This document shows positions 34,740 to 43,714 of a stretch of DNA of 64,000 nucleotides, piece after piece (positions within the stretch are counted from its first letter, which is position 1; each line of letters starts with the position of its first letter). The translations under genes and the position numbers were made by a program. This DNA comes from VAZQ01 sp034669045 (lineage in GTDB: Bacteria; Pseudomonadota; Alphaproteobacteria; Rhizobiales; Xanthobacteraceae). The stretch is from positions 1 through 64,000 of the forward strand of contig JAXDOD010000096.1 of the NCBI GenBank assembly GCA_034669045.1, written 5' to 3'. The notes beneath the pieces are model-generated. The model worked only from the letters and a program-made list of their open reading frames with translations, made no database searches and had not been told where the DNA came from.

Positions 34740-35477
34740 ATGGGGGGATCACGCGCCGTCGCGGCTCCGCGCCGCGCCATGGTGCTGGCGGCCGGCCTCG
34801 GCACGCGCATGCGTCCGTTCAACGGCAAGGTCCCGAAGCCGCTCGTCACCGTCGGCGGCAAGGCGCTGATCGACCATGTGCTGGACCGGCTGGAGATGAC
34901 CGGCGTCGAGCGCGTGGTCGTCAACGTGCATCACCTGGCCGACCAGATCGAGCGGCATCTCGCCGGCCGGCAGCGCCCGGCGATCGTCATCTCCGACGAG
35001 CGCGGCGAACTGCTCGGCACCGGCGGCGGCGTCATCAAGGCGCTGCCGGAGCTCGGCGCGGCGCCGTTCTTCCACGTCAATTCCGACACCATCTGGATCG
35101 ACGGCGTCGCCTCCAACCTGGCGCGGCTGGCCGCCGCCTTCGATCCTGCCCGCATGGACGCGCTGCTGCTGGTGGCGCCGACCGCGACCAGCATCGGCTA
35201 TGCCGGGCGCGGCGATTTCACCATGGCGGCCGACGGCCGGCTCGCGCGGCGCGGCGAGCGCGAGGTGGCGCCGTTCGTCTATGCGGGCGCGGCGATCCTC
35301 ACGCCCGCGTTCTTCGCCGGCGTCGCCGCGGGGCCATCGTCCATGTCGCCTTTGTTCGACCGCGCCATCGCGGCCGAGCGGCTGCGCGGGCTTCGCCTCG
35401 AAGGCGTCTGGATGCATGTCGGCACGCCCGAGGCGGTCGAGGCCGCCGAGGCCGCCATCGTGGCGAGCGCGGCGTGA
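34740..35477 (+). CDS. murU: Sugar-1-phosphate nucleotidyltransferase, MurU-like
   Basis: 245 residues. Nucleotidyltransferase signature MVLAAGLGTRMRPFN followed by KVPKPLVTVGGKALIDHVLD; substrate/metal site FFHVNSDTIWIDG; ISDERGELLGTGGGVIKAL. It resembles MurU, the N-acetylmuramate-alpha-1-phosphate uridylyltransferase of the Pseudomonas-type wall recycling route, in which AmgK makes the substrate. It lies 18 bp after the tsaE-amgK fusion, so both steps are encoded together. It could also act on another sugar phosphate. Confidence 0.85.
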   Translation: MGGSRAVAAPRRAMVLAAGLGTRMRPFNGKVPKPLVTVGGKALIDHVLDRLEMTGVERVVVNVHHLADQIERHLAGRQRPAIVISDERGELLGTGGGVIKALPELGAAPFFHVNSDTIWIDGVASNLARLAAAFDPARMDALLLVAPTATSIGYAGRGDFTMAADGRLARRGEREVAPFVYAGAAILTPAFFAGVAAGPSSMSPLFDRAIAAERLRGLRLEGVWMHVGTPEAVEAAEAAIVASAA

Positions 35478-35520
35478 TATCGCGGGCGCGACGTCATTGC
35501 CGGACAGTGTATGATTCACC

Positions 35521-38500
35521 ATGGTCAGCCCCCGCGTCTTCACCATCCCGGCCTCGGCGCCGTTCGTCCCGACGCTGATCGGGGCGCTGCTCGCCGGCAA
35601 GCTCGTCGAAGGCTTCCCGGCCGCGCCTGACCCGCTGGCGCTCGCGAGCGCGACGCTCTACCTGCCGACGCGGCGCGCCTGCCGGCTGGCGCGCGATCTC
35701 TTTCTCGACGCGACCGGCGGCAGCGCCGCGATCCTGCCGCGCATCGTCCCGATCGGCGACGTGGACGAGGACGAGATCGCCTTCGCGCAGGCCGCGGCTC
35801 CCGCGCTTGCGGGCGATGCTCTCGACCTGCCGCCGCCGATCGAGGGCATCGAGCGGCGCGTCCTGCTGACGCAACTGGTCACGCAATGGGCCGCTTCGCC
35901 CGAGGTGCACGGCGAGGACCGCATGCCGCTGGTCGCATCGACGCCGGCAGCCGCGCTCGCGCTCGCCGACGACCTCGCACGCCTGATGGACGACATGGCG
36001 ACGCGGCGGGTGCCGTGGGAGCGGCTCGACGACCTGGTGCCGGACACGCTCGACGAATATTGGCAGAAGACGCTGCGCTTCCTGCAGATCGCGCGCGTGC
36101 ACTGGCCCCGGTATCTCGACGAAACCGGCCGCATCGAGCCGGCCCAACGGCGTGACCGGCTGATCGCCGCGGAAGCCAGGCGGCTCGCCGCCCACACCGA
36201 CGGCCCGGTGATCGCCGCGGGCTCCACCGGCTCGATGCCGGCCACCGCCGACCTGATCGCCACCATCGCCAGGCTGCCGCACGGCGCCGTGGTGCTGCCC
36301 GGTCTCGACACCGATCTCGACGACGCGTCCTGGGAGCTGATCTCCGGCGGCGACGACCGCGACGCACCGGCGGTGGGGCATCCGCAGTTCGCCTTGCAGG
36401 CGCTGCTCAAGCGCATCGGCATCGCGCGCGACGCGGTCGCCCTGCTGACGCCGGCGGCCGGGGCCGGGCGCGAGCGGCTGCTGTCCGAGGTTTTCCGGCC
36501 CGCCGGCACGACCGAGCTGTGGCGCGCGCGCGTCGCCGATCCGGCCTTCGCGGCCTATGCGCCCGCCGCGCTCGAAAAACTCTCCTTCGTCGAAGCCGCC
36601 AATCCGCAGGAGGAGGCGCTTTCGATCGCGGTGGCGCTGCGTGAAGCCGTCGAGACCGGCGAAAAGACCGCCGCCCTGGTCACGCCCGACCGCGCGCTGG
36701 CCCGCCGCGTGCTGGCCGAGCTCGCGCGCTGGAACGTGGCGGCCGACGATTCCGGCGGCGACGCGCTCCCCGACACCCAGGCCGGCGTGTTCGCGCGGCT
36801 CGCCGCGGAGACGACGCTCGGCGGGCTGCCGCCCGTGGGCCTGCTGGCGCTGCTCAAGCATCCGCTGATCCGGCTCGGCAAGGCGCAAGGCGCGCACGCG
36901 CCCGCGATCGCGGCGCTCGAGCGTGCGGTCCTGCGCGGACCGCGTCCGAAAGCGGGGACTGCGGGGCTGGGCGATGCGCTGGCGAGCTTCCGCGCCGAAC
37001 TGGCCAAGCTGCGGCGCAAGGAACGCTGCGACCTGCACCCCTCCGACCCGCGCGCGACGCTGGGCAACGACGAGCTGCAGGCGGCCGCCGACCTGGTCGC
37101 GGAACTGACCGCAGCGCTTGGGCAATTCGAATGCCTGCGCCCCGGTCCGCACTGCTTTGCCGAGCTTGCGCAGCGCCACCGCGCCGTGATCGCGGCGCTC
37201 TCCGACCAGGGCACGGGCCTGCCCGCCGCCTTTGCGGGTGCCGACGGCAAGATGCTCGATGAGGCGCTGCAAACGATCGCCGAAAGCCCGCCCGCCGAAC
37301 AGCTCCGCGTCAGGCTCGACGACTATTGCGAACTCTTCGATACCGCCATTCGGACCGAAAAGATGCGGGAAACGCCGCGCACGGGCGCGCGCGTGCGCAT
37401 CCTCGGGACGCTCGAAGCGCGCCTGTCGCAGTTCGACCGCGTCGTGCTGGGCGGGCTCAACGAAGGCACTTGGCCGCCGGAGACGCGCAGCGACGCCTGG
37501 CTCAGCCGTCCGATGCGGCTCGCTCTCGGGCTCGATCTGCCGGAGCGGCGCATCTCGCTCTCGGCCCATGACTTTGCGCAGATGCTGGGCGCCAGCGAGG
37601 TCATCCTCACGCGCGCCGCCAAGGCCGGGGGCGCGCCGGCCGTGGCATCGCGCTTCGTGCAAAGGCTCGCGGCGGTTTCCGGCGAGCGCTGGGACGCGGT
37701 GCGTGGACGCGGCGAGCAGTACCTGTCCTGGGCGCGCATGCTCGATACGCCATCACGGCCGCCGCAGCCCGCCGCGCGGCCGGAGCCGAGACCGCCGCGC
37801 GCCGCGCGTCCGACGCGGCTCTCGGTCACCGCGATCGAGGACTGGCTGCGCGATCCCTACACGATCTACGCCAAGCACATCCTGCGGCTGATGCCGCTCC
37901 ACGCCGTCGACACCCCGCCGGGCGCCGCCGACCGCGGCACCGTCATCCACGGCGCGATCGGCGACTTCACGCAAGCCTTCGCAACGGCGCTGCCGCCACA
38001 CCCCTACGACGCCCTGATCGAGCTCGGCCGCGCGCATTTTGCAGCGATCGAGGACTACCCGGAGGCGCGCGCCTTCTGGTGGCCGCGCTACCAGCGGATC
38101 GCCCGCTGGTTCGCGGACTGGGAAAGCAAGCGCCGGACGGAGGTCGCGGCCGTGCATGCCGAGATTCGCGGCGAGATCGAGATCCCGCTCGGCGCGCGCG
38201 CGTTCAGGCTCTCGGCGCGTGCCGACCGCATCGAGCGCGGTGCCGATGGCCGCTACGCGATCCTCGACTACAAGACCGGCCAGACCCCCACCCCAGCCCA
38301 GGTCAAATCCGGGCTGGCGCCGCAGCTCACGCTCGAAGGCGCCATCCTGCGCGCCGGCCGGTTCCTGGACCTGCCGAAGGGCGTGTCGATCTCGACGCTG
38401 CTCTATGTCCAGCTCAGAGGCGGCGAACCGGCCGGCGAGCTGAAGGCGATCGCGTGGAGGGACACGACGCCCGACGCGGAGGCCGACCGCGCGCTGGAAA

Positions 38501-38667
38501 AGCTCACCGAGCTCGCCACGAGGTTCGAGGACGAGACGACGCCCTATCGCTCGCGCGAGCGGCCGATGTTCGCGCGCCGCGGCTACGGCGATTACGACCA
38601 TCTCGCCCGGGTCAGGGAATGGTCGCTGTCGGGCGGCGCCGGCGACGATCCCGGAGGCGGCGAATGA
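35521..38667 (+). CDS. addB: Double-strand break repair protein AddB (alphaproteobacterial type)
   Basis: Subunit of the AddAB helicase-nuclease that resects DNA ends for RecA-mediated repair. 1048 residues, normal for the alphaproteobacterial family (TIGR02786). Inactivated helicase-like N-terminus, with LYLPTRRACRLARDLFLD in place of a Walker A. Mid-region conserved WPPETRSDAWLSRPMR. The C-terminal RecB-like nuclease has LSVTAIEDWLRDPYTIYAKH and catalytic YAILDYKTGQTPTPAQ (DYKTG). The addA start overlaps its stop (ATGA). Confidence 0.95.
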   Translation: MVSPRVFTIPASAPFVPTLIGALLAGKLVEGFPAAPDPLALASATLYLPTRRACRLARDLFLDATGGSAAILPRIVPIGDVDEDEIAFAQAAAPALAGDALDLPPPIEGIERRVLLTQLVTQWAASPEVHGEDRMPLVASTPAAALALADDLARLMDDMATRRVPWERLDDLVPDTLDEYWQKTLRFLQIARVHWPRYLDETGRIEPAQRRDRLIAAEARRLAAHTDGPVIAAGSTGSMPATADLIATIARLPHGAVVLPGLDTDLDDASWELISGGDDRDAPAVGHPQFALQALLKRIGIARDAVALLTPAAGAGRERLLSEVFRPAGTTELWRARVADPAFAAYAPAALEKLSFVEAANPQEEALSIAVALREAVETGEKTAALVTPDRALARRVLAELARWNVAADDSGGDALPDTQAGVFARLAAETTLGGLPPVGLLALLKHPLIRLGKAQGAHAPAIAALERAVLRGPRPKAGTAGLGDALASFRAELAKLRRKERCDLHPSDPRATLGNDELQAAADLVAELTAALGQFECLRPGPHCFAELAQRHRAVIAALSDQGTGLPAAFAGADGKMLDEALQTIAESPPAEQLRVRLDDYCELFDTAIRTEKMRETPRTGARVRILGTLEARLSQFDRVVLGGLNEGTWPPETRSDAWLSRPMRLALGLDLPERRISLSAHDFAQMLGASEVILTRAAKAGGAPAVASRFVQRLAAVSGERWDAVRGRGEQYLSWARMLDTPSRPPQPAARPEPRPPRAARPTRLSVTAIEDWLRDPYTIYAKHILRLMPLHAVDTPPGAADRGTVIHGAIGDFTQAFATALPPHPYDALIELGRAHFAAIEDYPEARAFWWPRYQRIARWFADWESKRRTEVAAVHAEIRGEIEIPLGARAFRLSARADRIERGADGRYAILDYKTGQTPTPAQVKSGLAPQLTLEGAILRAGRFLDLPKGVSISTLLYVQLRGGEPAGELKAIAWRDTTPDAEADRALEKLTELATRFEDETTPYRSRERPMFARRGYGDYDHLARVREWSLSGGAGDDPGGGE

Positions 38668-41600
38668 GCGCGCCGGGCCGCATTCCCGACGAAGTGCTCG
38701 TGCGCCAGCGCGAGGCCTCCGACCCGGCTGCGTCGGTATGGGTTTCGGCCAATGCCGGCGCCGGCAAGACCTATGTGCTGGCGCAGCGCGTCATCCGGCT
38801 CCTGCTCGGCGGAACCGACCCGGCCAAGATCCTGTGCCTGACCTTCACCAAGGCCGCGGCCGCCAACATGGCGACGACCGTGTTCGACACGCTCGCGGTG
38901 TGGACGGCGCTCGACGACGGCGATCTCGATGCGGCGATCCGCGCCATGTCGAACGAACGGCCGACGCCGGCGCTGCGCGCGCTGGCGCGGCGGCTGTTCG
39001 CGCTGACCCTGGAGACCCCCGGCGGCCTCAAGGTGCAGACCATCCATGCCTTCTGCACGCGGCTGCTGCAGCAGTTCCCGTTCGAGGCCAATGTGGCGGC
39101 GCGCTTCACAGTGCTGGAAGACACCGCGCGCACGCAATTGCTTGAACGGCTGAGCCTTGACGTTCTGCTCGCCGGCGCGGGCGCGCCGGACAGCCGGATC
39201 GGCCGCGCGCTTGCGACCGCGATCACGTTGGCGTCCGAACAATCGTTTCGCGATATCGTCAACGAGGCGATCGGCGAGCGCGACGCGGTGCTCGGCTGGC
39301 TCGCGCGCGCGGGCGGCCTCGATGAGGCCGTGGCGGAGCTGGGACGGATGCTCGGCATCGCGCCCGGCGAGAGCATTGCGACGATCGAGGCGGAATTCTT
39401 CTCAGGTTCGCTGATCGCGGCGTCGGAATGGCCGGCGGTCGCGGCCGCGTTGGCCGAAGGCTTGAAGACCGACGCGGCGCACGCCGCGTGCTTCGAGCGG
39501 CTTCCCACGCTCGCGGGTGGCGACCGCCTGGACGCCTATCTGTCGATCTTCTGCACGGCCGAGCTGGCGCCGCGCAAGAACCTCGCGACCCAGACGATCC
39601 GCGACAATCATCCCGCCCTGTTCCAGCGGCTGCTGGCGGAGCAGGAACGCGTGTGCGCGCTGCTCGCTCGCAAGCGCGCCATCGTGACGCGCGACCGGAC
39701 CGCGGCCCTGGTCACGGTCGCGGCCGCGGTGATCGGCCGCTACCAGGCGGAGAAGGACCGCCGCGGGCTCCTCGATTACGACGACCTGATCGACAAGACG
39801 CTCGCGATGGTGGCGACCGTGCACCCGACCTGGGTGCACTACAAGCTCGATCTCGGCATCGACCATGTCCTGATCGACGAGGCGCAGGACACCAGCCCCA
39901 AGCAGTGGGAGGTGATCGAGCGCCTGGTCGCCGATTTCGCTTCCGGCGCCGGCGCGCGCGGCGCGCTCAAGCGCTCGATCTTCGCCGTCGGCGACCACAA
40001 GCAGTCGATCTTTTCCTTCCAGGGCGCCGCGCCCGAGGCTTTCGCGGAAAAGCGCAGCGGCTTCAAGCGCGCCTACGACGCCGGCGGCCTCACCTTCCGG
40101 CCGCTGGAATTCAAATACTCCTTCCGCTCGGTGCAGGTCGTGCTCGATGCGGTCGACAAGGTGTTCAAGCAGCCGGCCGCTTTCCGCGGCCTGACCGCCG
40201 ACCCGGTCCCGACCGCGCATACCGCGGTGCGCGCGCAGGCGCCCGGCCTGGTGGAGATCTGGCCGCTGGTCGAGCCCGAGAAGAAAGTGGAGGTCGATCC
40301 CTGGGATGCGCCCTTCGACACCACGTCGGAGACCAGCCCGCGCGTGAAGCTCGCGCGCAAGATCGCGGCCTGCGTGCGCGCCTGGATCAAGCGCGGCGAC
40401 CGCGTCGGCGACGGCGACCGGCGGCACCGCGCGACGCCGGGCGATATCCTCATCCTGGTGCGCCAGCGCGGGCCGCTGTTCGAGGCCATCATCCGCGCGC
40501 TCAAGAACGCCGGCGTCGCGGTCGCGGGCGCCGACCGCCTGGTACTCACCGAGCATATCGCCGTGATGGACCTGCTCGCGCTCGCCGACGCGCTGCTGCT
40601 GCCTGACGACGACCTTGCGCTCGCGAGCGTGCTCAAGAGCCCGCTGTTCGGGCTCGACGAGGATCAGCTTTTTAAGCTGGCCTGGAACCGCAAGGGTCCG
40701 CTGCACGCCGCCTTGCGCGCCAGGGCCGGCGAAGACCCGGCCTTCGCCGACGCGTTGGCGCTCCTCGATCGTCTTGCCGCCGCCGCGAAACGCGAATCGC
40801 CGTCCGCCTTCTATGCGCGCTTGCTCGGCCCGGAACGCGGACGCCAGCGCTTCCTGGCGCGGCTGGGCCCGGAGGCAACCGACGCGCTCGACGAGTTCCT
40901 CAACCTGGCGCTCGACTATGAGCGTATCGAGACACCGTCGTTGCAGGGCTTCGTGGCGTGGCTGCGCACCGCCAATGCCGAGGTCAAGCGTGACATGGAG
41001 ATTGCGCGCGACGAGGTGCGGGTGATGACGGTGCACGGCGCCAAGGGCCTGGAAGCGCCGATCGTGATCATCGCCGACACCACGACGCCGCCGGCGGGAT
41101 CGCACCCGCCGCGCTTGCTGGCGCTCCCGGTCGCGGACGCCGCCCCGGGCGCGCCGCCGCCGCTGGTCTGGGCCGGCCGCAAGGATGACGATGTCGCGCC
41201 CGTCGCCCGCGCGCGCGCCGCGGCGGTCGAAGCGAACGAGAACGAATACCGGCGGCTGCTTTACGTGGCGATGACGCGCGCCGCCGACCGGCTCGTGATC
41301 TGCGGCGCCATGGGCGGGCGCGGCAGGCCGGACGGCTGCTGGTACGATCTGGTCCATGGCGCGCTCGCGGCCGAGGCCGCCGAGGAGGAGGCCGACGACG
41401 GCGACGGGCGGGTCTGGCGCTACCGCAAGGCCGCGCCGGAAGCCGAAGCGGCGGCCGCCCCAGGCGGCTCCGCCGGCGGCCGGCCGGCGCGTCCGGCCTG
41501 GCTCGACCGCACCGCGGCATCGCAGCCGCGCACGGCCGTGCCGCTGTCGCCGTCGAGCGTCCATGACGAGCAGACCGCGCTGCGCACGGGCGGCGCCGGC

Positions 41601-42134
41601 GCCGAGCGCCGCAGCGCGCTCCAGCGCGGCACGCTCGTTCACCGGCTGCTGCAGGCCCTGCCGGGCATCCCGCCCGCCGGCCGCGGCGAGGCGGTGCGGG
41701 CCTACCTGGCGCGGGCGGCGCCCGATTTCTCGGCCGATGAGGTCGAAGAGACGATCGAACACGTGCGCAGGGTGCTCGACGACCAGCGATTCGCGGCCCT
41801 GTTCTCGCCCGGCAGCCGCGCCGAGGTCCCGATCGTCGGGCGGCTCATGCATCAGGGCCGCATCGTCGCCGTGTCAGGACAGGTCGACCGTCTCGTGGTC
41901 ACCGCCGACGCCGTCTTGATCGCCGACTACAAGACGAACCGCCCCGCGCCCCGGCGACTCGAGGAGGTGCCTCGGGCCTACGTCACCCAGCTCGCGCTCT
42001 ATCGTGCCGTGCTGGCGGAATTATACCCCGACAGGCCCATCCGGGCCGCGCTGGTCTGGACCGATGTGCCTGATCTCATGGAGCTTTCCGCGCCAGCCAT
42101 GGACCAGGCGCTGGCCGCCCTCACCCCGCCGTGA
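38664..42134 (+). CDS. addA: Double-strand break repair helicase AddA
   Basis: UvrD/RecB-type helicase-nuclease, 1156 residues. Helicase motifs in order: I SANAGAGKTYVLAQ (about 28-41), Ia LTFTKAAAANM, II HVLIDEAQDTSPKQW, III VGDHKQSIFSFQGA, IV LEFKYSFRS, V VMTVHGAKGLEAPIV and VI LLYVAMTRAADRLVI. The C-terminal nuclease domain has VLIADYKTNRPAP. Its start overlaps the addB stop by 4 bp, so the two subunits are translationally coupled. Confidence 0.97.
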   Translation: MSAPGRIPDEVLVRQREASDPAASVWVSANAGAGKTYVLAQRVIRLLLGGTDPAKILCLTFTKAAAANMATTVFDTLAVWTALDDGDLDAAIRAMSNERPTPALRALARRLFALTLETPGGLKVQTIHAFCTRLLQQFPFEANVAARFTVLEDTARTQLLERLSLDVLLAGAGAPDSRIGRALATAITLASEQSFRDIVNEAIGERDAVLGWLARAGGLDEAVAELGRMLGIAPGESIATIEAEFFSGSLIAASEWPAVAAALAEGLKTDAAHAACFERLPTLAGGDRLDAYLSIFCTAELAPRKNLATQTIRDNHPALFQRLLAEQERVCALLARKRAIVTRDRTAALVTVAAAVIGRYQAEKDRRGLLDYDDLIDKTLAMVATVHPTWVHYKLDLGIDHVLIDEAQDTSPKQWEVIERLVADFASGAGARGALKRSIFAVGDHKQSIFSFQGAAPEAFAEKRSGFKRAYDAGGLTFRPLEFKYSFRSVQVVLDAVDKVFKQPAAFRGLTADPVPTAHTAVRAQAPGLVEIWPLVEPEKKVEVDPWDAPFDTTSETSPRVKLARKIAACVRAWIKRGDRVGDGDRRHRATPGDILILVRQRGPLFEAIIRALKNAGVAVAGADRLVLTEHIAVMDLLALADALLLPDDDLALASVLKSPLFGLDEDQLFKLAWNRKGPLHAALRARAGEDPAFADALALLDRLAAAAKRESPSAFYARLLGPERGRQRFLARLGPEATDALDEFLNLALDYERIETPSLQGFVAWLRTANAEVKRDMEIARDEVRVMTVHGAKGLEAPIVIIADTTTPPAGSHPPRLLALPVADAAPGAPPPLVWAGRKDDDVAPVARARAAAVEANENEYRRLLYVAMTRAADRLVICGAMGGRGRPDGCWYDLVHGALAAEAAEEEADDGDGRVWRYRKAAPEAEAAAAPGGSAGGRPARPAWLDRTAASQPRTAVPLSPSSVHDEQTALRTGGAGAERRSALQRGTLVHRLLQALPGIPPAGRGEAVRAYLARAAPDFSADEVEETIEHVRRVLDDQRFAALFSPGSRAEVPIVGRLMHQGRIVAVSGQVDRLVVTADAVLIADYKTNRPAPRRLEEVPRAYVTQLALYRAVLAELYPDRPIRAALVWTDVPDLMELSAPAMDQALAALTPP

Positions 42135-42219
42135 AGCCGCCTTGACGCGCCCGGGGGCCGTTCATAGGTTCGGCATCCCCCGCGGCGCCCTGCCGTCACC
42201 CAAGCTCAACGAGGTCTCC

Positions 42220-42540
42220 ATGGCTGTCGACAAGGTTTCGGACGCCAATTTTGAAACCGAGGTGTTGAAGGCTGCCAGCCCCGTGGTGGTCGACTTCTGG
42301 GCCGAATGGTGCGGCCCCTGCAAGATGATCGCGCCCGCGCTCGAGGAGATTGCCGGCTCGCTCATCGGCAAGGTCCGGATCGTCAAGCTCAACGTCGACG
42401 AGAATCCGGCGACCGCGCAGAAGTACGGCATCATGTCGATCCCGACGCTGATGATCTTCAAGAACGGCGAGATGGCCGCGCGCCAGATCGGCGCCGCGCC
42501 GAAGCAGAAGCTCGAACAGTGGATCACGTCGGCGGTGTGA
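42220..42540 (+). CDS. trxA: Thioredoxin TrxA
   Basis: Cytosolic dithiol-disulfide oxidoreductase, 106 residues. Redox centre WCGPCKMIAP within VVVDFWAEWCGPC, buried Asp equivalent in VDFW, and cis-Pro loop SIPTLMIFKNGE. It lies 85 bp after addA, the usual alphaproteobacterial place, and is followed by a hairpin terminator. Start ATG at 42220 with GAGG 6 nt upstream. Confidence 0.97.
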   Translation: MAVDKVSDANFETEVLKAASPVVVDFWAEWCGPCKMIAPALEEIAGSLIGKVRIVKLNVDENPATAQKYGIMSIPTLMIFKNGEMAARQIGAAPKQKLEQWITSAV

Positions 42541-42572
42541 CGCCCGGCGGATCATTCGTCATATATTTTCAT

Positions 42573-42598
42573 GACGGCCGGCCGCAACGCCGGCCGTC
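42573..42598 (+). terminator. Hairpin terminator after trxA
   Basis: GACGGCCGGC pairs with GCCGGCCGTC around a 6-base CGCAAC loop, 32 bp after the trxA stop and just before the ligase gene. There is no downstream T run, so termination efficiency is uncertain. Confidence 0.65.
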
Positions 42599-42630
42599 GG
42601 CGTTATAGCCTTGCCGTATCGAGGGCTGTC

Positions 42631-43662
42631 ATGACGCTTGAGCTGCACCCGCCGCTGCCGCCGATGGAAGCGTCGTCGGCCGATGAAATTCCGACCGGCA
42701 AGGAGTGGCAGTATGAGCCGAAATGGGACGGTTTTCGCTGCCTGATCTTTCGCGACGGCAACACGGTCGAGCTGCAGGCGAAATCCGGCAAGCCGCTCAC
42801 GCGCTATTTTCCGGAACTGGCCGAGGCGGCTCGCGCGCTCGAGCCGCGCGCCTTCGTGCTCGACGGCGAGATCGCCGTGCCGGAAGGAGACGCCTTCTCG
42901 TTCGACGCGCTGCTGCAGCGCATCCATCCGGCGCAAAGCCGGATCCAGCGGCTCGCGAAGGAGACGCCCGCGCTGCTGATCGCTTTCGATCTGCTCGCCG
43001 GACCGGATGGAAAATCCCTGACGCAAAGGCCCCTGCAGGAGCGCCGCGAGGCGCTTGAAGCTTTCGCTAGCGAGAATTTTCGCAAGGGCGCGCGCATTCG
43101 GCTTTCCCCCGCGACCGGCAAGATCGGCCACGCCAAGGCCTGGCTGCAACGTGTCGGTCCGGCTCTCGACGGCATTATCGCCAAGCGCCGCGACCTTGAA
43201 TATCGCCCGGGCGACCGCACCGGCATGCAGAAGATCAAGAACTATCGCAGCGCCGACTGCGTGGTGGGCGGGTTTCGCTACAACGAGGGCAAGCCGGTCG
43301 TGGGATCGCTCTTGCTCGGCCTCTATGATGACGAGGGCCTGCTGCACCATGTCGGCTTCACATCGTCGATCCCGAACAAGGATAAGCCGGCGCTCACGGC
43401 CAAGCTGGAGAAGCTCGTGGCGCCGCCCGGTTTCACCGGCAACGCGCCGGGTGGTCCGAGCCGCTGGTCGACGAGGCGGTCGAGCGAATGGCGGCCGCTG
43501 AAGCCCAAGCTCGTGGTCGAAGTCTGTTACGATCATTTCTCCGGCGACCGCTTCCGCCATGGAACGACGCTGCTTCGCTGGCGCCCGGATAAGGCGCCGC
43601 GGCAATGTACCCTGGACCAGGTGAAGCAGAAGAAGGCCAACCTGATGACGCTGCTGAAGTAA
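42631..43662 (+). CDS. ligC: ATP-dependent DNA ligase, LigC type
   Basis: Seals nicks in DNA repair; bacterial ATP-dependent ligases supplement the NAD-dependent LigA. 343 residues. Nucleotidyltransferase motifs: I YEPKWDGFRCL with adenylated Lys31, III RAFVLDGEIAVPE, IIIa LLIAFDLL, IV DGIIAKRRDLEY, V MQKIKNYRSADC. The OB-fold domain includes PKLVVEVCYDHFSGDRFRHG. Its length fits the small LigC group. No Ku or LigD genes are nearby. It stands between trxA and the convergent folC. Confidence 0.93.
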   Translation: MTLELHPPLPPMEASSADEIPTGKEWQYEPKWDGFRCLIFRDGNTVELQAKSGKPLTRYFPELAEAARALEPRAFVLDGEIAVPEGDAFSFDALLQRIHPAQSRIQRLAKETPALLIAFDLLAGPDGKSLTQRPLQERREALEAFASENFRKGARIRLSPATGKIGHAKAWLQRVGPALDGIIAKRRDLEYRPGDRTGMQKIKNYRSADCVVGGFRYNEGKPVVGSLLLGLYDDEGLLHHVGFTSSIPNKDKPALTAKLEKLVAPPGFTGNAPGGPSRWSTRRSSEWRPLKPKLVVEVCYDHFSGDRFRHGTTLLRWRPDKAPRQCTLDQVKQKKANLMTLLK

Positions 43663-43714
43663 AAAGCTGCTGAAGGCTCTCTTTCGTGATTCCGGAAGCC
43701 TGCGATCAGACCTT

